Positions 25,747-33,756 of a stretch of DNA of 64,000 nucleotides are shown here, piece by piece (within the stretch, counting starts at the first letter, position 1; each line of letters begins with the position of its first letter). The DNA lies in assembly GCA_963714035.1 (NCBI GenBank), contig OY970224.1, positions 3,472,001 to 3,536,000 of the forward strand. Direction: 5' to 3'. A model generated the notes under the pieces. That model was not told the DNA's origin and did not search any database. It saw nothing but the letters and a program-made list of their open reading frames with translations. This DNA is from DATFVB01 sp963714035. Lineage in GTDB: Bacteria > Acidobacteriota > Thermoanaerobaculia > UBA5066 > DATFVB01. Position numbers and translations under genes: made by a program.

Positions 25747-26805
25747 CTAGCGCTCCCGGACCCTCGACGGTTTCGCCGGCGTCTCCTTCGAGACCTTCAC
25801 GAGCGCCCGGCAGCCGAGCAGCGCGATGCGCGCCATCGACGCCGCGGACTGATCGGAGAACCAGACGTCACGGTTCGCGTTCGCCGCCACTCCGGTGAGA
25901 TCCGAGCCGAGGAATTCCGGAACCGCGAACATCGTGACCTTCCCGGCGAGCGTGACGCGTCCGATTCCCTCGGCGGCGGCGAACCAGAGGTCGAGGCACG
26001 GCCCGGGCGAAATCGCCTCCGGAAAGGGAGAGGCGACGGGAATCGGTATCAGGGTGGTCGAGCCCTGTGGCGTCATCCTGCCGATCGTTCCGGCTCTGGT
26101 TATTGGATCGAGGGCGGTGAACCAGAGGTTTCCGTCTCCGCCGGCCGCGATGCCGAACGCGTCGAGGCTTCCGAGCGACAGGGGAAAGACGGTGAATGCG
26201 AAGTCCGTCGTGACCCGGACGATCGAATTCCCGTTTGCGCTGTGGGCCGTGAACCACACCGCTCCGTCCGGGCCGGCGGCCATCAGGATCGGAGCTCCGG
26301 CGGCCGCCGGCACCGGATGCTCGGTGATCTCGCCGGACGTCGTGATTCGGCCGATTTCGCCCGAGAAATTTCCGTGCGCGGACTGGTCGTCGGTGAACCA
26401 GAGGTTTCCGTCGGAGCCCGTTGCGATTCCCAACAGGAGCCCGGTGCCCGTGGAAATCGGAAAGGTCATGACCTGACCCGCCGGCGTCATGCGCGCGATG
26501 GACCGCGTTGACTTCGAAGTCATCCCGGGGAACCAGAGGTTACCGTCCGGGCCGGTCGTGATCGCCGCGACGCCCATCTCCGGGTCCGGGAGCGGGAACT
26601 CGGTGATCTCGCCATCGTCGGCAACCCGGATCACGACGCCCTTCGCCGTGCCACCCCACACCGCCCCATCCGGCCCCTCGGTCAACAGGAGCGGCATTCT
26701 CCCGCCGGGGATCGGAAATCTGTCGATCGTCGGTGCGGCGCTGGCGGCGGCGCCGATCGACAGGAAGACGACCGCGAACGCCCGTCCGGGGGAGACTGTG
26801 AGCAT
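25747..26805 (-). CDS. Secreted streptogramin-lyase-like beta-propeller
   Basis: A protein of 352 residues with a signal peptide (MLTVSPGRAFAVVFLSIGAAASA). Blades are marked by repeated GPDGNLWF-type motifs: GPDGAVWGGT, GPDGNLWFPGM, GSDGNLWFTDD, GPDGAVWFTA, GGDGNLWFTAL. This is the pattern of virginiamycin B lyase (Vgb) relatives. True Vgb is cytoplasmic and inactivates streptogramin B; secreted homologues like this one probably have another role. It starts at ATG 26805 and appears to stand alone. Confidence 0.85.
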   Translation of the reverse strand: MLTVSPGRAFAVVFLSIGAAASAAPTIDRFPIPGGRMPLLLTEGPDGAVWGGTAKGVVIRVADDGEITEFPLPDPEMGVAAITTGPDGNLWFPGMTSKSTRSIARMTPAGQVMTFPISTGTGLLLGIATGSDGNLWFTDDQSAHGNFSGEIGRITTSGEITEHPVPAAAGAPILMAAGPDGAVWFTAHSANGNSIVRVTTDFAFTVFPLSLGSLDAFGIAAGGDGNLWFTALDPITRAGTIGRMTPQGSTTLIPIPVASPFPEAISPGPCLDLWFAAAEGIGRVTLAGKVTMFAVPEFLGSDLTGVAANANRDVWFSDQSAASMARIALLGCRALVKVSKETPAKPSRVRER

Positions 26806-26876
26806 GCCGGATTCTAGAACCCGAGGATTTCAGAGCGCAATGTCACCGTGGGTGGACGCCAGACGGAGCCTCGCGG

Positions 26877-27710
26877 TCACTGCCGACGCCCGCCGAACAG
26901 TGCGTTCAGCTCGGCGAACGGCGTCGCGTCGTCCGCGAACTCGAACGTCCCTTGGTCCCTCATCTCCTTTGCGGCCCGGATGAACGCCCCGAGCGCCGCG
27001 CGCGAGAGCGTCGAGCCCACACTGATTCGTTTCACGCCCATGTCGGCGAGCCTGGCGACCGAGAAGCGGGCGCCGCGCAATCCCATCACGACGTTCACCG
27101 GCTTCGAGACCGCCGAGCAAACCGCGCGGATCTGTTCCTCCGCCGTGAGGCCGGGCGCGTAGAGGACGTCGGCGCCGGCCGACTCGTATGCCTGAAGGCG
27201 GCGGATCGTGTCGTCGAGGTCCGGCCGGCCATGCAGAAAGTTCTCCGCCCGCCCCACGAGCATGAACCGGAAGGGGAGCGACCGTGCCGCCTCGACCGCC
27301 GCCGTGAACCGCTCGACCGCCTCTACCATGTCGTAGATCGGGCGTCCGGGATCGCGCGTCGCGTCCTCGATCGAGCCTCCGACGAGGCCGGCTTCCGCCG
27401 CGAGACGAATCGTTTCTGCGGCATCCTCCGGGGAGTCGCCGTAGCCATTTTCGAGATCCGCCGCGACGGGGAGATCGGTCGCCTCGACGATCTGCCGCGC
27501 GTTCTCGAGCGTTTCCGCTCGACCGATCGAGCCGTCGCTTCTCCCCAGAGAGAACGCGAGCCCGGCGCTCGTCGTCGTCAGCGCCTCGAAGCCGAGGCTC
27601 GCGAGAATCTTCGCCGTGCCGGCGTCCCACGGATTCGGAATGACGAACGCGCCCGGGCGGTCATGGAGAGCCCGGAGGCGGGCGGCTTTGTCGATCCGCG
27701 TGGCGCTCAT
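26877..27710 (-). CDS. Isocitrate lyase / PEP mutase family enzyme
   Basis: A TIM-barrel protein of 277 residues. PNPWDAGTAKILASLGFEAL opens the barrel; AADLENGYGDSPEDAAETI and GGSIEDATRD carry the magnesium-binding acids. The loop VGRAENFLHGRPDLDDTI and the end RISVGSTLSRAALGAFIRAA fit the carboxyphosphonoenolpyruvate mutase or oxaloacetate-decarboxylase-like group. The exact C-C or C-P lyase substrate is unknown. ATG 27710 (MSATRIDKAA) is preferred because the family begins there; the longer frame would reach into the upstream spacer. Confidence 0.85.
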   Translation of the reverse strand: MSATRIDKAARLRALHDRPGAFVIPNPWDAGTAKILASLGFEALTTTSAGLAFSLGRSDGSIGRAETLENARQIVEATDLPVAADLENGYGDSPEDAAETIRLAAEAGLVGGSIEDATRDPGRPIYDMVEAVERFTAAVEAARSLPFRFMLVGRAENFLHGRPDLDDTIRRLQAYESAGADVLYAPGLTAEEQIRAVCSAVSKPVNVVMGLRGARFSVARLADMGVKRISVGSTLSRAALGAFIRAAKEMRDQGTFEFADDATPFAELNALFGGRRQ

Positions 27711-27787
27711 GCCGTCGAATTCTACCGGGAGGTGTACTTCGTTTCCGGTGAGCGACCGTCGCAAGGGGGTAGACGGTCGCCATCCGC

Positions 27788-27808
27788 GGGTGTAGTGTAT
27801 CTACACCC
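27788..27808. promoter_or_regulatory. PadR operator palindrome
   Basis: A perfect inverted repeat GGGTGTAG-TGTAT-CTACACCC lies 14 bp before the padR start codon. PadR proteins bind TGTA/TACA-type palindromes in their own promoter, and this is the only strong dyad in the spacer. It would let the regulator repress its own operon with the ADOP permease until a ligand releases it. Confidence 0.75.
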
Positions 27809-27821
27809 ATGAGGTGAGATC

Positions 27822-28184
27822 GTGCCCGAAAAACCTGCTTCCGCTTCCCGTCTCGACCTTCTCCAGGGAACACTCGATCTCCTCGTCCTCCAGACTCTCC
27901 GATGGGGCCCGCGGCACGGGTACGGCATCGCACAGATGATCCGCGCCAGCTCGCGCGACGTCCTCCAGGTCGACACCGGCTCGCTCTATCCGGCGCTCCA
28001 CCGTCTCGAGAAGCAGGGCGCGATCTCCGCGGACTGGGAGACCTCCGAGAACAAGCAGCGCGTCCGCGTCTATCGCCTCACCGCGGCGGGGCGCAAGCAG
28101 CTCGCGACGGAGCGGTCGCGCTGGGAGCAGCTCGCGGAGGCGATCGCCGGGGTGATGACGAAGCCGAGGGGAAGCGAGTCATGA
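27822..28184 (+). CDS. PadR family transcriptional regulator
   Basis: A protein of 120 residues. The winged helix shows LLQGTLDLLVLQTLRWGPRH then GYGIAQMIR, and the wing is GSLYPALHRLEKQGAISADW, the family signature. A C-terminal helix (RSRWEQLAEAIAGVM) gives dimerisation. The GTG at 27822 has a GAGGTGAG RBS. Its stop overlaps the ATG of the permease gene (ATGA at 28181-28184), so the two are translated together. This PadR-permease pair is a hallmark of Acidobacteria. Confidence 0.95.
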   Translation: MPEKPASASRLDLLQGTLDLLVLQTLRWGPRHGYGIAQMIRASSRDVLQVDTGSLYPALHRLEKQGAISADWETSENKQRVRVYRLTAAGRKQLATERSRWEQLAEAIAGVMTKPRGSES

Positions 28185-30817
28185 AGCTCTTCGGGCGCGA
28201 CCGCGCGCGGCGGGAGCAGGAGCTCGACGAGGAGTTGCAGGCTCATCTCCGGATCGCGATCGCGGAGCGGATCGCCGCAGGGGAAACGCCGAAAGAGGCG
28301 AGGGCGAGCGCCCGGCGCGAATTCGGCAACTACACGCGTGTCAAGGAAGACTCACGGGAGGCGTGGGGCGGCGTTGCCCTCGAGCATTTCGGCCAGGATC
28401 TTCGTTTCGGCCTTCGGATGCTCCGCCGGAATCCCGGCGTGTCCCTGCTCGCGATTCTCTGCCTCACCGTCGGCATTGGAGCGAGCGCTGCGGTCTTTTC
28501 CTGGATCGAAGGGATCCTGTTCCGTCCGTTCCCGGGAGTCGCGTACCAGGAGCGCATGGCGGCGCTCGCCGGGACGATGCGTGGCCAGCCGGGGCACGAG
28601 GGCGTTTCCTGGCCGGATTTCACGGACCTGAGGAAGAGCTGCCGCACGATCGACGCGTTCATCGCGGACCGGATCATGGGCGCGACACTGTCGATCGGCG
28701 AGCGGGCGGAGCGCGCTCCCGGAAGTATCGTCTCGTCGAACTACTTCCAGGCGCTCGGCGTCAGGCCCGTCCTCGGACGGGGATTCCTTCCGGAGGAAGA
28801 GACCGGCAGGAATACGCACCCGGTGACGGTCATCAGCTGGCGCACCTGGCAGGAACGGTACAGGGGCGATCCCGAGATCATCGGGAAGACCCAGCGGCTG
28901 AACGGCGCTCCGTTCACGATCGTCGGCGTCGCCCCGAAGGGGTTCGACGGCACGTTCGTCGGCTACGCGATGCGGTTCTTCGTCCCGATGTCGATGGAGG
29001 AGAAGTTCGAGCCGGGCGGATGGGAGCTCGAAGACCGCGGCGCCCGTTTTATCGAGCCCTTCGTGCGAGTAAAAGCGGGCGTGACGCTCGCGCGGGCCCA
29101 GGCGGAGATTTCCGCCGTCGCGCGGCACCTCGAGGCCATGTATCCCGACACGAACCGCGGCCACGGGCTCCGCGTTTATCCCCTCCGTCTCACCCCGTTC
29201 AATGGGGCGGCCGAGCTCGGACCGACGCTCGGTATCGCGCTCGCGGTCGTCGCGGCCGTCCTTTTGATCGCCTGCGCCAACGTCGGCAACCTCCTGCTCG
29301 TCCGGTCGTTCACCCGGCGGCACGAAATGACCGTGCGCCTCGCGATCGGCGCCGGCCGGGGGCGGCTCTTCGCCCAGGTCCTGACGGAGGGTCTCGTGCT
29401 CTCCGCGCTCGGCGCCGCCGGCGGGCTCGTTGTCGCCCGCCTCTGCCGCGGCGCCCTCGCGCTGTTCTATCCGTCCCGCGGGACCGCGATCCGCCTCGTC
29501 GGGGAAATCGACTGGCGGGTCATGGTCGGCGCGGCGGCCGTCTGCCTGGTTTCCACCCTTCTTTTCGGGATCGTCCCCGCGCTGCAGACGGGCCGGGTCG
29601 ACCCGGCGGCTGTCCTGAAGACGGAGACGGCGGGCGTCGTCGGCGGGCATCGCCGGGCGTGGGTCCGGTCGGCGCTCGTGCTGCTGCAGGTCGCGCTTTG
29701 CTTCGTTCTCCTGGTCGGCGCGGGCCTCGTCTGGCGAAGCCTCGAGCGGCTCCGCCGCCTGAATCCGGGATTTTCGACGCGCGGTGTGCTCGTGACCGCC
29801 GTCGATACGCTCGGGGCGGGCTATGACGCGGTGCACGCGAGAAACGTGGAGACCGCGCTCCTCGAGCGCGTACGCTCGCTTCCGGGAGTCGAGTCGGCGG
29901 CGTTCGGGCGGGTGATGCCTCTCTCTCTTCGGTCGCCGTCGTCCGGACCCGTCGCCGTGCCGGGCTACGTGCCGCCGCCCGACGAGCAGCCCACGGTTGA
30001 GTACGTCGAAGTGAGCCCGGACTACTTTTCCACGACCGGCATCCCCCTCCTCTCGGGGCGCGAGTTTGCGCGCACCGATGACGAGAGCGGCGAGCGGGTG
30101 GCGATCGTCAACGACAGGATGGCGGCGAAGTTCTGGCCTGGACGGACTCCGGTCGGCGAAACCCTCCTCCTCAAGGGGAACCCTCTGCGCGTCGTCGGCG
30201 TCGCCAGAACGTCGAAGTACAAGGCGATGTCGGAGTCGCCGATGCCGTTCTTCTACGTTCCCCTGGCGCAGAGTTTCTCGCCGACGGCCGCGCTCTTCAT
30301 GAAAACGAGGCTCGGACCCGCGGAGATGACGCCGGCTTTCGGCGCCGCGCTCCGCGCCGTGGATCCGAACCTCGCGCATTTCGAAGTGACGACGATGCAA
30401 CGTCAGGTCGAGGACTCGGCCCGCGGGCAGCAGGTCGCCGTGGCGGTCCTCGAGATCTTCGGCGGTCTGGCGCTCCTTCTCGCCGCGATCGGCCTGTACG
30501 GAGTCCTCTCGTACGCCGTCTCCCAGCGGATGCACGAGATGGGATTGCGGATGGCGCTCGGCGCGACCGGCCGGGACCTTCTCCGACTCGTCGCATCGCA
30601 GGGGATGGCGCTGACGGGCAGCGGGATCGCCGCCGGCATCGTCGCGGCGCTCCTCCTCACGCGGCTGATCCAGAACCTCCTCTTCGGCGTCAGCTCCCGG
30701 GATCCGGCCGTCTTCGGGGCTTCGGCGGCCGTGCTGATCGCGGCGGCGGCCCTGGCGTGCGCGCTCCCGGCCTTGCGCGCGGCTCGTCTCGATCCGTGGA
30801 ACGCACTGAGGGAGTAG
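28181..30817 (+). CDS. ADOP family ABC transporter permease
   Basis: A protein of 878 residues. It starts with the ADOP N-terminal helical signature (REQELDEELQAHLRIAIAER then ARASARREFGN), followed by two MacB-type halves. Each half has a first span (SLLAILCLTVGIGASAAVFS and ALVLLQVALCFVLLVGAGLV), a periplasmic MacB_PCD domain and an FtsX domain with three spans. It ends PALRAARLDPWNALRE, usual for the family. ADOP proteins are duplicated permeases found without a neighbouring ATPase, hence orphan; the substrate is unknown. Fused to padR translation by ATGA overlap. Confidence 0.95.
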   Translation: MKLFGRDRARREQELDEELQAHLRIAIAERIAAGETPKEARASARREFGNYTRVKEDSREAWGGVALEHFGQDLRFGLRMLRRNPGVSLLAILCLTVGIGASAAVFSWIEGILFRPFPGVAYQERMAALAGTMRGQPGHEGVSWPDFTDLRKSCRTIDAFIADRIMGATLSIGERAERAPGSIVSSNYFQALGVRPVLGRGFLPEEETGRNTHPVTVISWRTWQERYRGDPEIIGKTQRLNGAPFTIVGVAPKGFDGTFVGYAMRFFVPMSMEEKFEPGGWELEDRGARFIEPFVRVKAGVTLARAQAEISAVARHLEAMYPDTNRGHGLRVYPLRLTPFNGAAELGPTLGIALAVVAAVLLIACANVGNLLLVRSFTRRHEMTVRLAIGAGRGRLFAQVLTEGLVLSALGAAGGLVVARLCRGALALFYPSRGTAIRLVGEIDWRVMVGAAAVCLVSTLLFGIVPALQTGRVDPAAVLKTETAGVVGGHRRAWVRSALVLLQVALCFVLLVGAGLVWRSLERLRRLNPGFSTRGVLVTAVDTLGAGYDAVHARNVETALLERVRSLPGVESAAFGRVMPLSLRSPSSGPVAVPGYVPPPDEQPTVEYVEVSPDYFSTTGIPLLSGREFARTDDESGERVAIVNDRMAAKFWPGRTPVGETLLLKGNPLRVVGVARTSKYKAMSESPMPFFYVPLAQSFSPTAALFMKTRLGPAEMTPAFGAALRAVDPNLAHFEVTTMQRQVEDSARGQQVAVAVLEIFGGLALLLAAIGLYGVLSYAVSQRMHEMGLRMALGATGRDLLRLVASQGMALTGSGIAAGIVAALLLTRLIQNLLFGVSSRDPAVFGASAAVLIAAAALACALPALRAARLDPWNALRE

Positions 30818-30951
30818 GACGCGAATACGGCCCGCCCCTGGAATTCGAATGCACCCGTAGAGTTCTACCCATCAGCACGTCTGGGCGGAAGCGTCAGGCA
30901 GACTGAAGCTCATGATCATGACGTACCGACCGGACCCGCCCCGGCGACGCC

Positions 30952-31485
30952 TTAGTGGTCAGATGAATCGTCGGGGTTCGACGTCATCGGTGTCGCGGAG
31001 TGGTTTGTCCCGGAGGCGGCATTTCGAGTCGCGGGTGAAGGAACGAAGAGCCCTGCGAGGAATCCGACAACGCTGGTGAACATGGAAAGCACGATTGCCG
31101 GCTCAACGATTCCTTTTTGCGGAAGGAAAACGCCGAGGGCGAGCGTGAAAAACGAGCCGACGAGAACGATGGCGAATGCCTGCACGACGACCTTCCAGAG
31201 GTGATCGCGCGTTCCGTCGCCGGGTAAAGGCATCGTTGCCGCGAGCGATTCTTGCTCGCTTTTCGGCAGATCCTGGATCGCCCTCTTCAGGATCGCCTGT
31301 TGACCGTTCGGCGGCAAGCTCGACACCGCGCTCAGAGCAAACTTCCGCCGCCGTTCTTCTGGAAATTTCGGCACCAGCCCGGAGAGAAGAGATCCGACCT
31401 TCTCCCGATCCATGTCCGTCATCGACGCGAGATCGGCTGCGGAGAGGCTATCCACTCTTTCGATTGCACCGTTGAGATCTTCCAT
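30952..31485 (-). CDS. Two-span membrane protein, unrecognised
   Basis: A protein of 177 residues. The cytoplasmic N-terminal half is helical and charged (IERVDSLSAADLASMTDMDR and IQDLPKSEQESLAATMPL). Two hydrophobic segments follow (VVVQAFAIVLVGSFFTLALG and PAIVLSMFTSVVGFLAGLFV), and the tail is rich in Ser, Asn and Asp. No family is recognised. RBS GAAAGGAAGG lies before ATG 31485. It is divergent from the HELVE-motif gene and marks the left edge of a stretch with lower GC than its surroundings. Confidence 0.7.
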   Translation of the reverse strand: MEDLNGAIERVDSLSAADLASMTDMDREKVGSLLSGLVPKFPEERRRKFALSAVSSLPPNGQQAILKRAIQDLPKSEQESLAATMPLPGDGTRDHLWKVVVQAFAIVLVGSFFTLALGVFLPQKGIVEPAIVLSMFTSVVGFLAGLFVPSPATRNAASGTNHSATPMTSNPDDSSDH

Positions 31486-31624
31486 GACCCTTCCTTTCGT
31501 TCCGTCAAGCCGAGACAGCTTTCGGTATTGGACGGACGTCGAACGCCCTTTCGCCCTCCGGCGTCGCAGGGAAATTCGAGCGCGCGTCCGTCAAGACCAA
31601 CGGAGACCCGGAAGGAGGCAGACC

Positions 31625-32443
31625 ATGACCACGAACAACAAGAGAATCCATTCGATCCTGAAGTCATTCAACGTGGGCGCGACGCCAACGATCACCTGCT
31701 TCAATAAGGCCACGGTTCCCCTGGGCGTCGATCTTTCGAGTCTCGTCGCGGGGCTCCAGAGATTTGCTGACGACCACGTCGTGCCGGTTTGGGGAACACC
31801 CGCGAAAATCGCGGCTTCGAGCGGTTTCCTCAAGGGGGCATGGGCGATCGTCTTTCTCGACGACGCCGATGCGGCAAATGCACTCGGGTATCACGAGTTG
31901 ACGCCCGACGGTCTTCCGATCGCGAAGGTCTTCGTACGAACGATTCGTTCCGCCGGTGAGCCAGTGAGCATCACGGCTTCGCATGAGCTCGTCGAGATGC
32001 TCGTCGATCCGGCAATCAACCTCTACTCCGCTGGCCCAGATCCGAAATCGATGTACGCCTATGAATCCGCCGATCCGGTCGAGGAAGAAGTCTTCGACGT
32101 CAACGGTTTTCCCATGTCGGACTTCGTCTACCCCTCGTACTTCGAGGATTTCCACAAGCCGGGATCGACAAAGTTCGACCATCTCGGCAAGCTGAGTCGT
32201 CCATTTCAGCTTCTTCCGGGTGGCTACCAGATCGTGTTTCGAGATGGCCAGGGCTCGGAGATTTTCGGATCGAGCGAAAAGGCACGCCGGTTCGCCGCCG
32301 AGGACAGGAGGCAGCACCGGAGCGCCGAACGGGGACAGAGACGGGCGCAGCGAAGTCAGTCGCCGGAGGCCTGGGGAAAAATGCTCGTGGGCGGGACCTC
32401 GTCGGGGAGGACGGCTGTCAGCGCGGCCGGACGACGGAAGTAA
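31625..32443 (+). CDS. HELVE-motif putative metallopeptidase
   Basis: A protein of 272 residues. TASHELVEMLVDPAINLY (His at residue 120) has a zinc-peptidase-like HE-x-x-E core. Around it are FADDHVVPVWGTPAKI, FDVNGFPMSDFVYPSYF and LPGGYQIVF. Uncharacterised proteins with this SHE-x-x-E-DP layout are widespread; function is not known, and peptidase activity is inferred from the motif. No signal peptide is evident. RBS GGAGG lies before ATG 31625. The basic C-terminal 50 residues (RRQHRSAERGQRRAQRSQ) look added. The Cys-rich peptide gene follows 37 bp later, so this protein may act on it. Confidence 0.7.
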   Translation: MTTNNKRIHSILKSFNVGATPTITCFNKATVPLGVDLSSLVAGLQRFADDHVVPVWGTPAKIAASSGFLKGAWAIVFLDDADAANALGYHELTPDGLPIAKVFVRTIRSAGEPVSITASHELVEMLVDPAINLYSAGPDPKSMYAYESADPVEEEVFDVNGFPMSDFVYPSYFEDFHKPGSTKFDHLGKLSRPFQLLPGGYQIVFRDGQGSEIFGSSEKARRFAAEDRRQHRSAERGQRRAQRSQSPEAWGKMLVGGTSSGRTAVSAAGRRK

Positions 32444-32480
32444 AGCGCAACATCGATTGCGGAAGAATAGGAGGACGGAA

Positions 32481-32783
32481 ATGGAAGTGCGGGTGAACTC
32501 GTCGGACTGGAAAGAGCTCGAAGCCGTGGATCAGGCGAAGGTCAGACAGGCAATTCAGAAGCATTTCGCGAGTGCGCAGATCGTCCCGGATCCCGCCGCC
32601 CCGAAGGCCAAGATAGCAAGTGTCGTGAAGGATGGCGGAATATTCTCCGGGCCTTGCAAGCTCGCCTGCGATGCCGCGGAGGCTGCGGCCGTCGCCGCCT
32701 GCGCGAGCCTGCCGGGGCCTGCCGCAGCGATCTGCATAGTCGCGGCTCATGCTGCCGGCGAGGCTTGCCGAAACGCCTGTTGA
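32481..32783 (+). CDS. Six-cysteine peptide, candidate bacteriocin-like precursor
   Basis: A protein of 100 residues in two parts. Residues 1-50 are charged and leader-like (SDWKELEAVDQAKVRQAIQK). Residues 54-100 are alanine-rich with cysteines at 59, 63, 74, 85, 96 and 100, a symmetric spacing of 4-11-11-11-4. C-x3-C pairs at both ends suggest disulfide-tied helices. Cys-rich Ala-rich C-termini of this kind are seen in halocin C8-like and other bacteriocin-type precursors; that link is an inference. RBS AGGAGG precedes ATG 32481, and a strong terminator follows. It sits directly after the putative peptidase gene. Confidence 0.65.
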   Translation: MEVRVNSSDWKELEAVDQAKVRQAIQKHFASAQIVPDPAAPKAKIASVVKDGGIFSGPCKLACDAAEAAAVAACASLPGPAAAICIVAAHAAGEACRNAC

Positions 32784-32790
32784 CACCGGG

Positions 32791-32819
32791 GGGCGGCGGT
32801 TCCCCGCCGCCCTCTGTTT
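32791..32819 (+). terminator. Rho-independent terminator after the Cys-rich peptide gene
   Basis: A perfect 9-bp stem GGGCGGCGG (32791-32799) with its complement (32804-32812), a 4-nt loop and a TCTGTTT tail. It separates the peptidase-peptide pair from the sigma factor operon, so the two units are probably transcribed independently. Confidence 0.8.
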
Positions 32820-32894
32820 CCCGCGTTTTAGCGGCCAGTGAGCGCGCTTCGATGTAAGATTCGAGGACCAACGAAAGCGAGGTCCCCGGGCCGC

Positions 32895-33746
32895 ATGACG
32901 GAAGCGCGGGCTATGGATGCTGCGGGAGTTGTGCTCCCGGAGGACGCCGGCGCGTCCGAAGCGGAACGCTTCTTCCTGTCTCAACTCCCGACGATCGAGC
33001 GAATCGTCGGGTTCGTGTGCCGAAGGAATCGACTTCCGGACGCCGAAGCAGAGGACTTTCGCTCCCTCGTCCAACTCAAGCTCATCGAAAACGACTACGA
33101 GGTGTTGCGCCGTTTTCGTGGGCAGAGCACGCTGCGCACTTATCTGACAGTCGTGATCCAGCGCCGCTTCCTCGACTACCGGATCTCCGAATGGGGCAAG
33201 TGGCGGCCTTCTGCCGAGGCGCGACGGCTCGGCCCGATCGCCGTCGAGCTCGAGCGCCTGACCACCCGCGACGGCTTGAGCCGGGACGAGGCGATCGAAA
33301 GCCTCGTGACCCGCAAGGGGGCCGGGTGGTCGAGGGCAGAGCTGCTCGATGCGTATCGGCGTCTTCCCGACCGCGCGCCGCGTCGGCGGGTCGGAGAGGA
33401 GAACGCGCGGGAAATTCCGGCGCCCGTCGATGTCGAGCGCGAAGTGTTTCGCCGGGAGCTCTCAACGTCGGCTGAAAAGGCCCGAGTGGCGCTTCGGTCG
33501 GCCGTGGCCGAATTGCCGTCGCAGGACCGTCTCATCCTGAAGATGCGGTTCGACGAGGGCTGCCCCGTCGCCGACATCGCGGCGGCGCTGCGCCTGCCGC
33601 CGAAGCCGCTCTACCGCCGAATTGAGGGGATTCTCGGTTCTCTCCGCCGGCGACTCGAAGCCGGCGGGTTGAGCTCGTCGGACGTGGGTGATTTCCTGGG
33701 AACTCTCGATTCCGGTCCGTCAATGGATACGGGATCGGGCGGGTAG
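32895..33746 (+). CDS. Sigma-70 family RNA polymerase sigma factor (ECF-like)
   Basis: A protein of 283 residues. Region 2 is recognisable in FRGQSTLRTYLTVVIQRRFLDY, the WIYRIARN-like block. Region 4 is SAVAELPSQDRLILKMRFDE followed by PVADIAAALRLPPKPLYRRI, a clear helix-turn-helix. The linker between them is longer than in classical ECF factors (about 90 residues, with a charged GLSRDEAIESLV segment). It starts at ATG 32895; ATG 32913 is an alternative. The next gene begins 11 bp later and encodes a protein with an anti-sigma zinc finger, its likely partner. Confidence 0.88.
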   Translation: MTEARAMDAAGVVLPEDAGASEAERFFLSQLPTIERIVGFVCRRNRLPDAEAEDFRSLVQLKLIENDYEVLRRFRGQSTLRTYLTVVIQRRFLDYRISEWGKWRPSAEARRLGPIAVELERLTTRDGLSRDEAIESLVTRKGAGWSRAELLDAYRRLPDRAPRRRVGEENAREIPAPVDVEREVFRRELSTSAEKARVALRSAVAELPSQDRLILKMRFDEGCPVADIAAALRLPPKPLYRRIEGILGSLRRRLEAGGLSSSDVGDFLGTLDSGPSMDTGSGG

Positions 33747-33756
33747 GAGAACTCTG

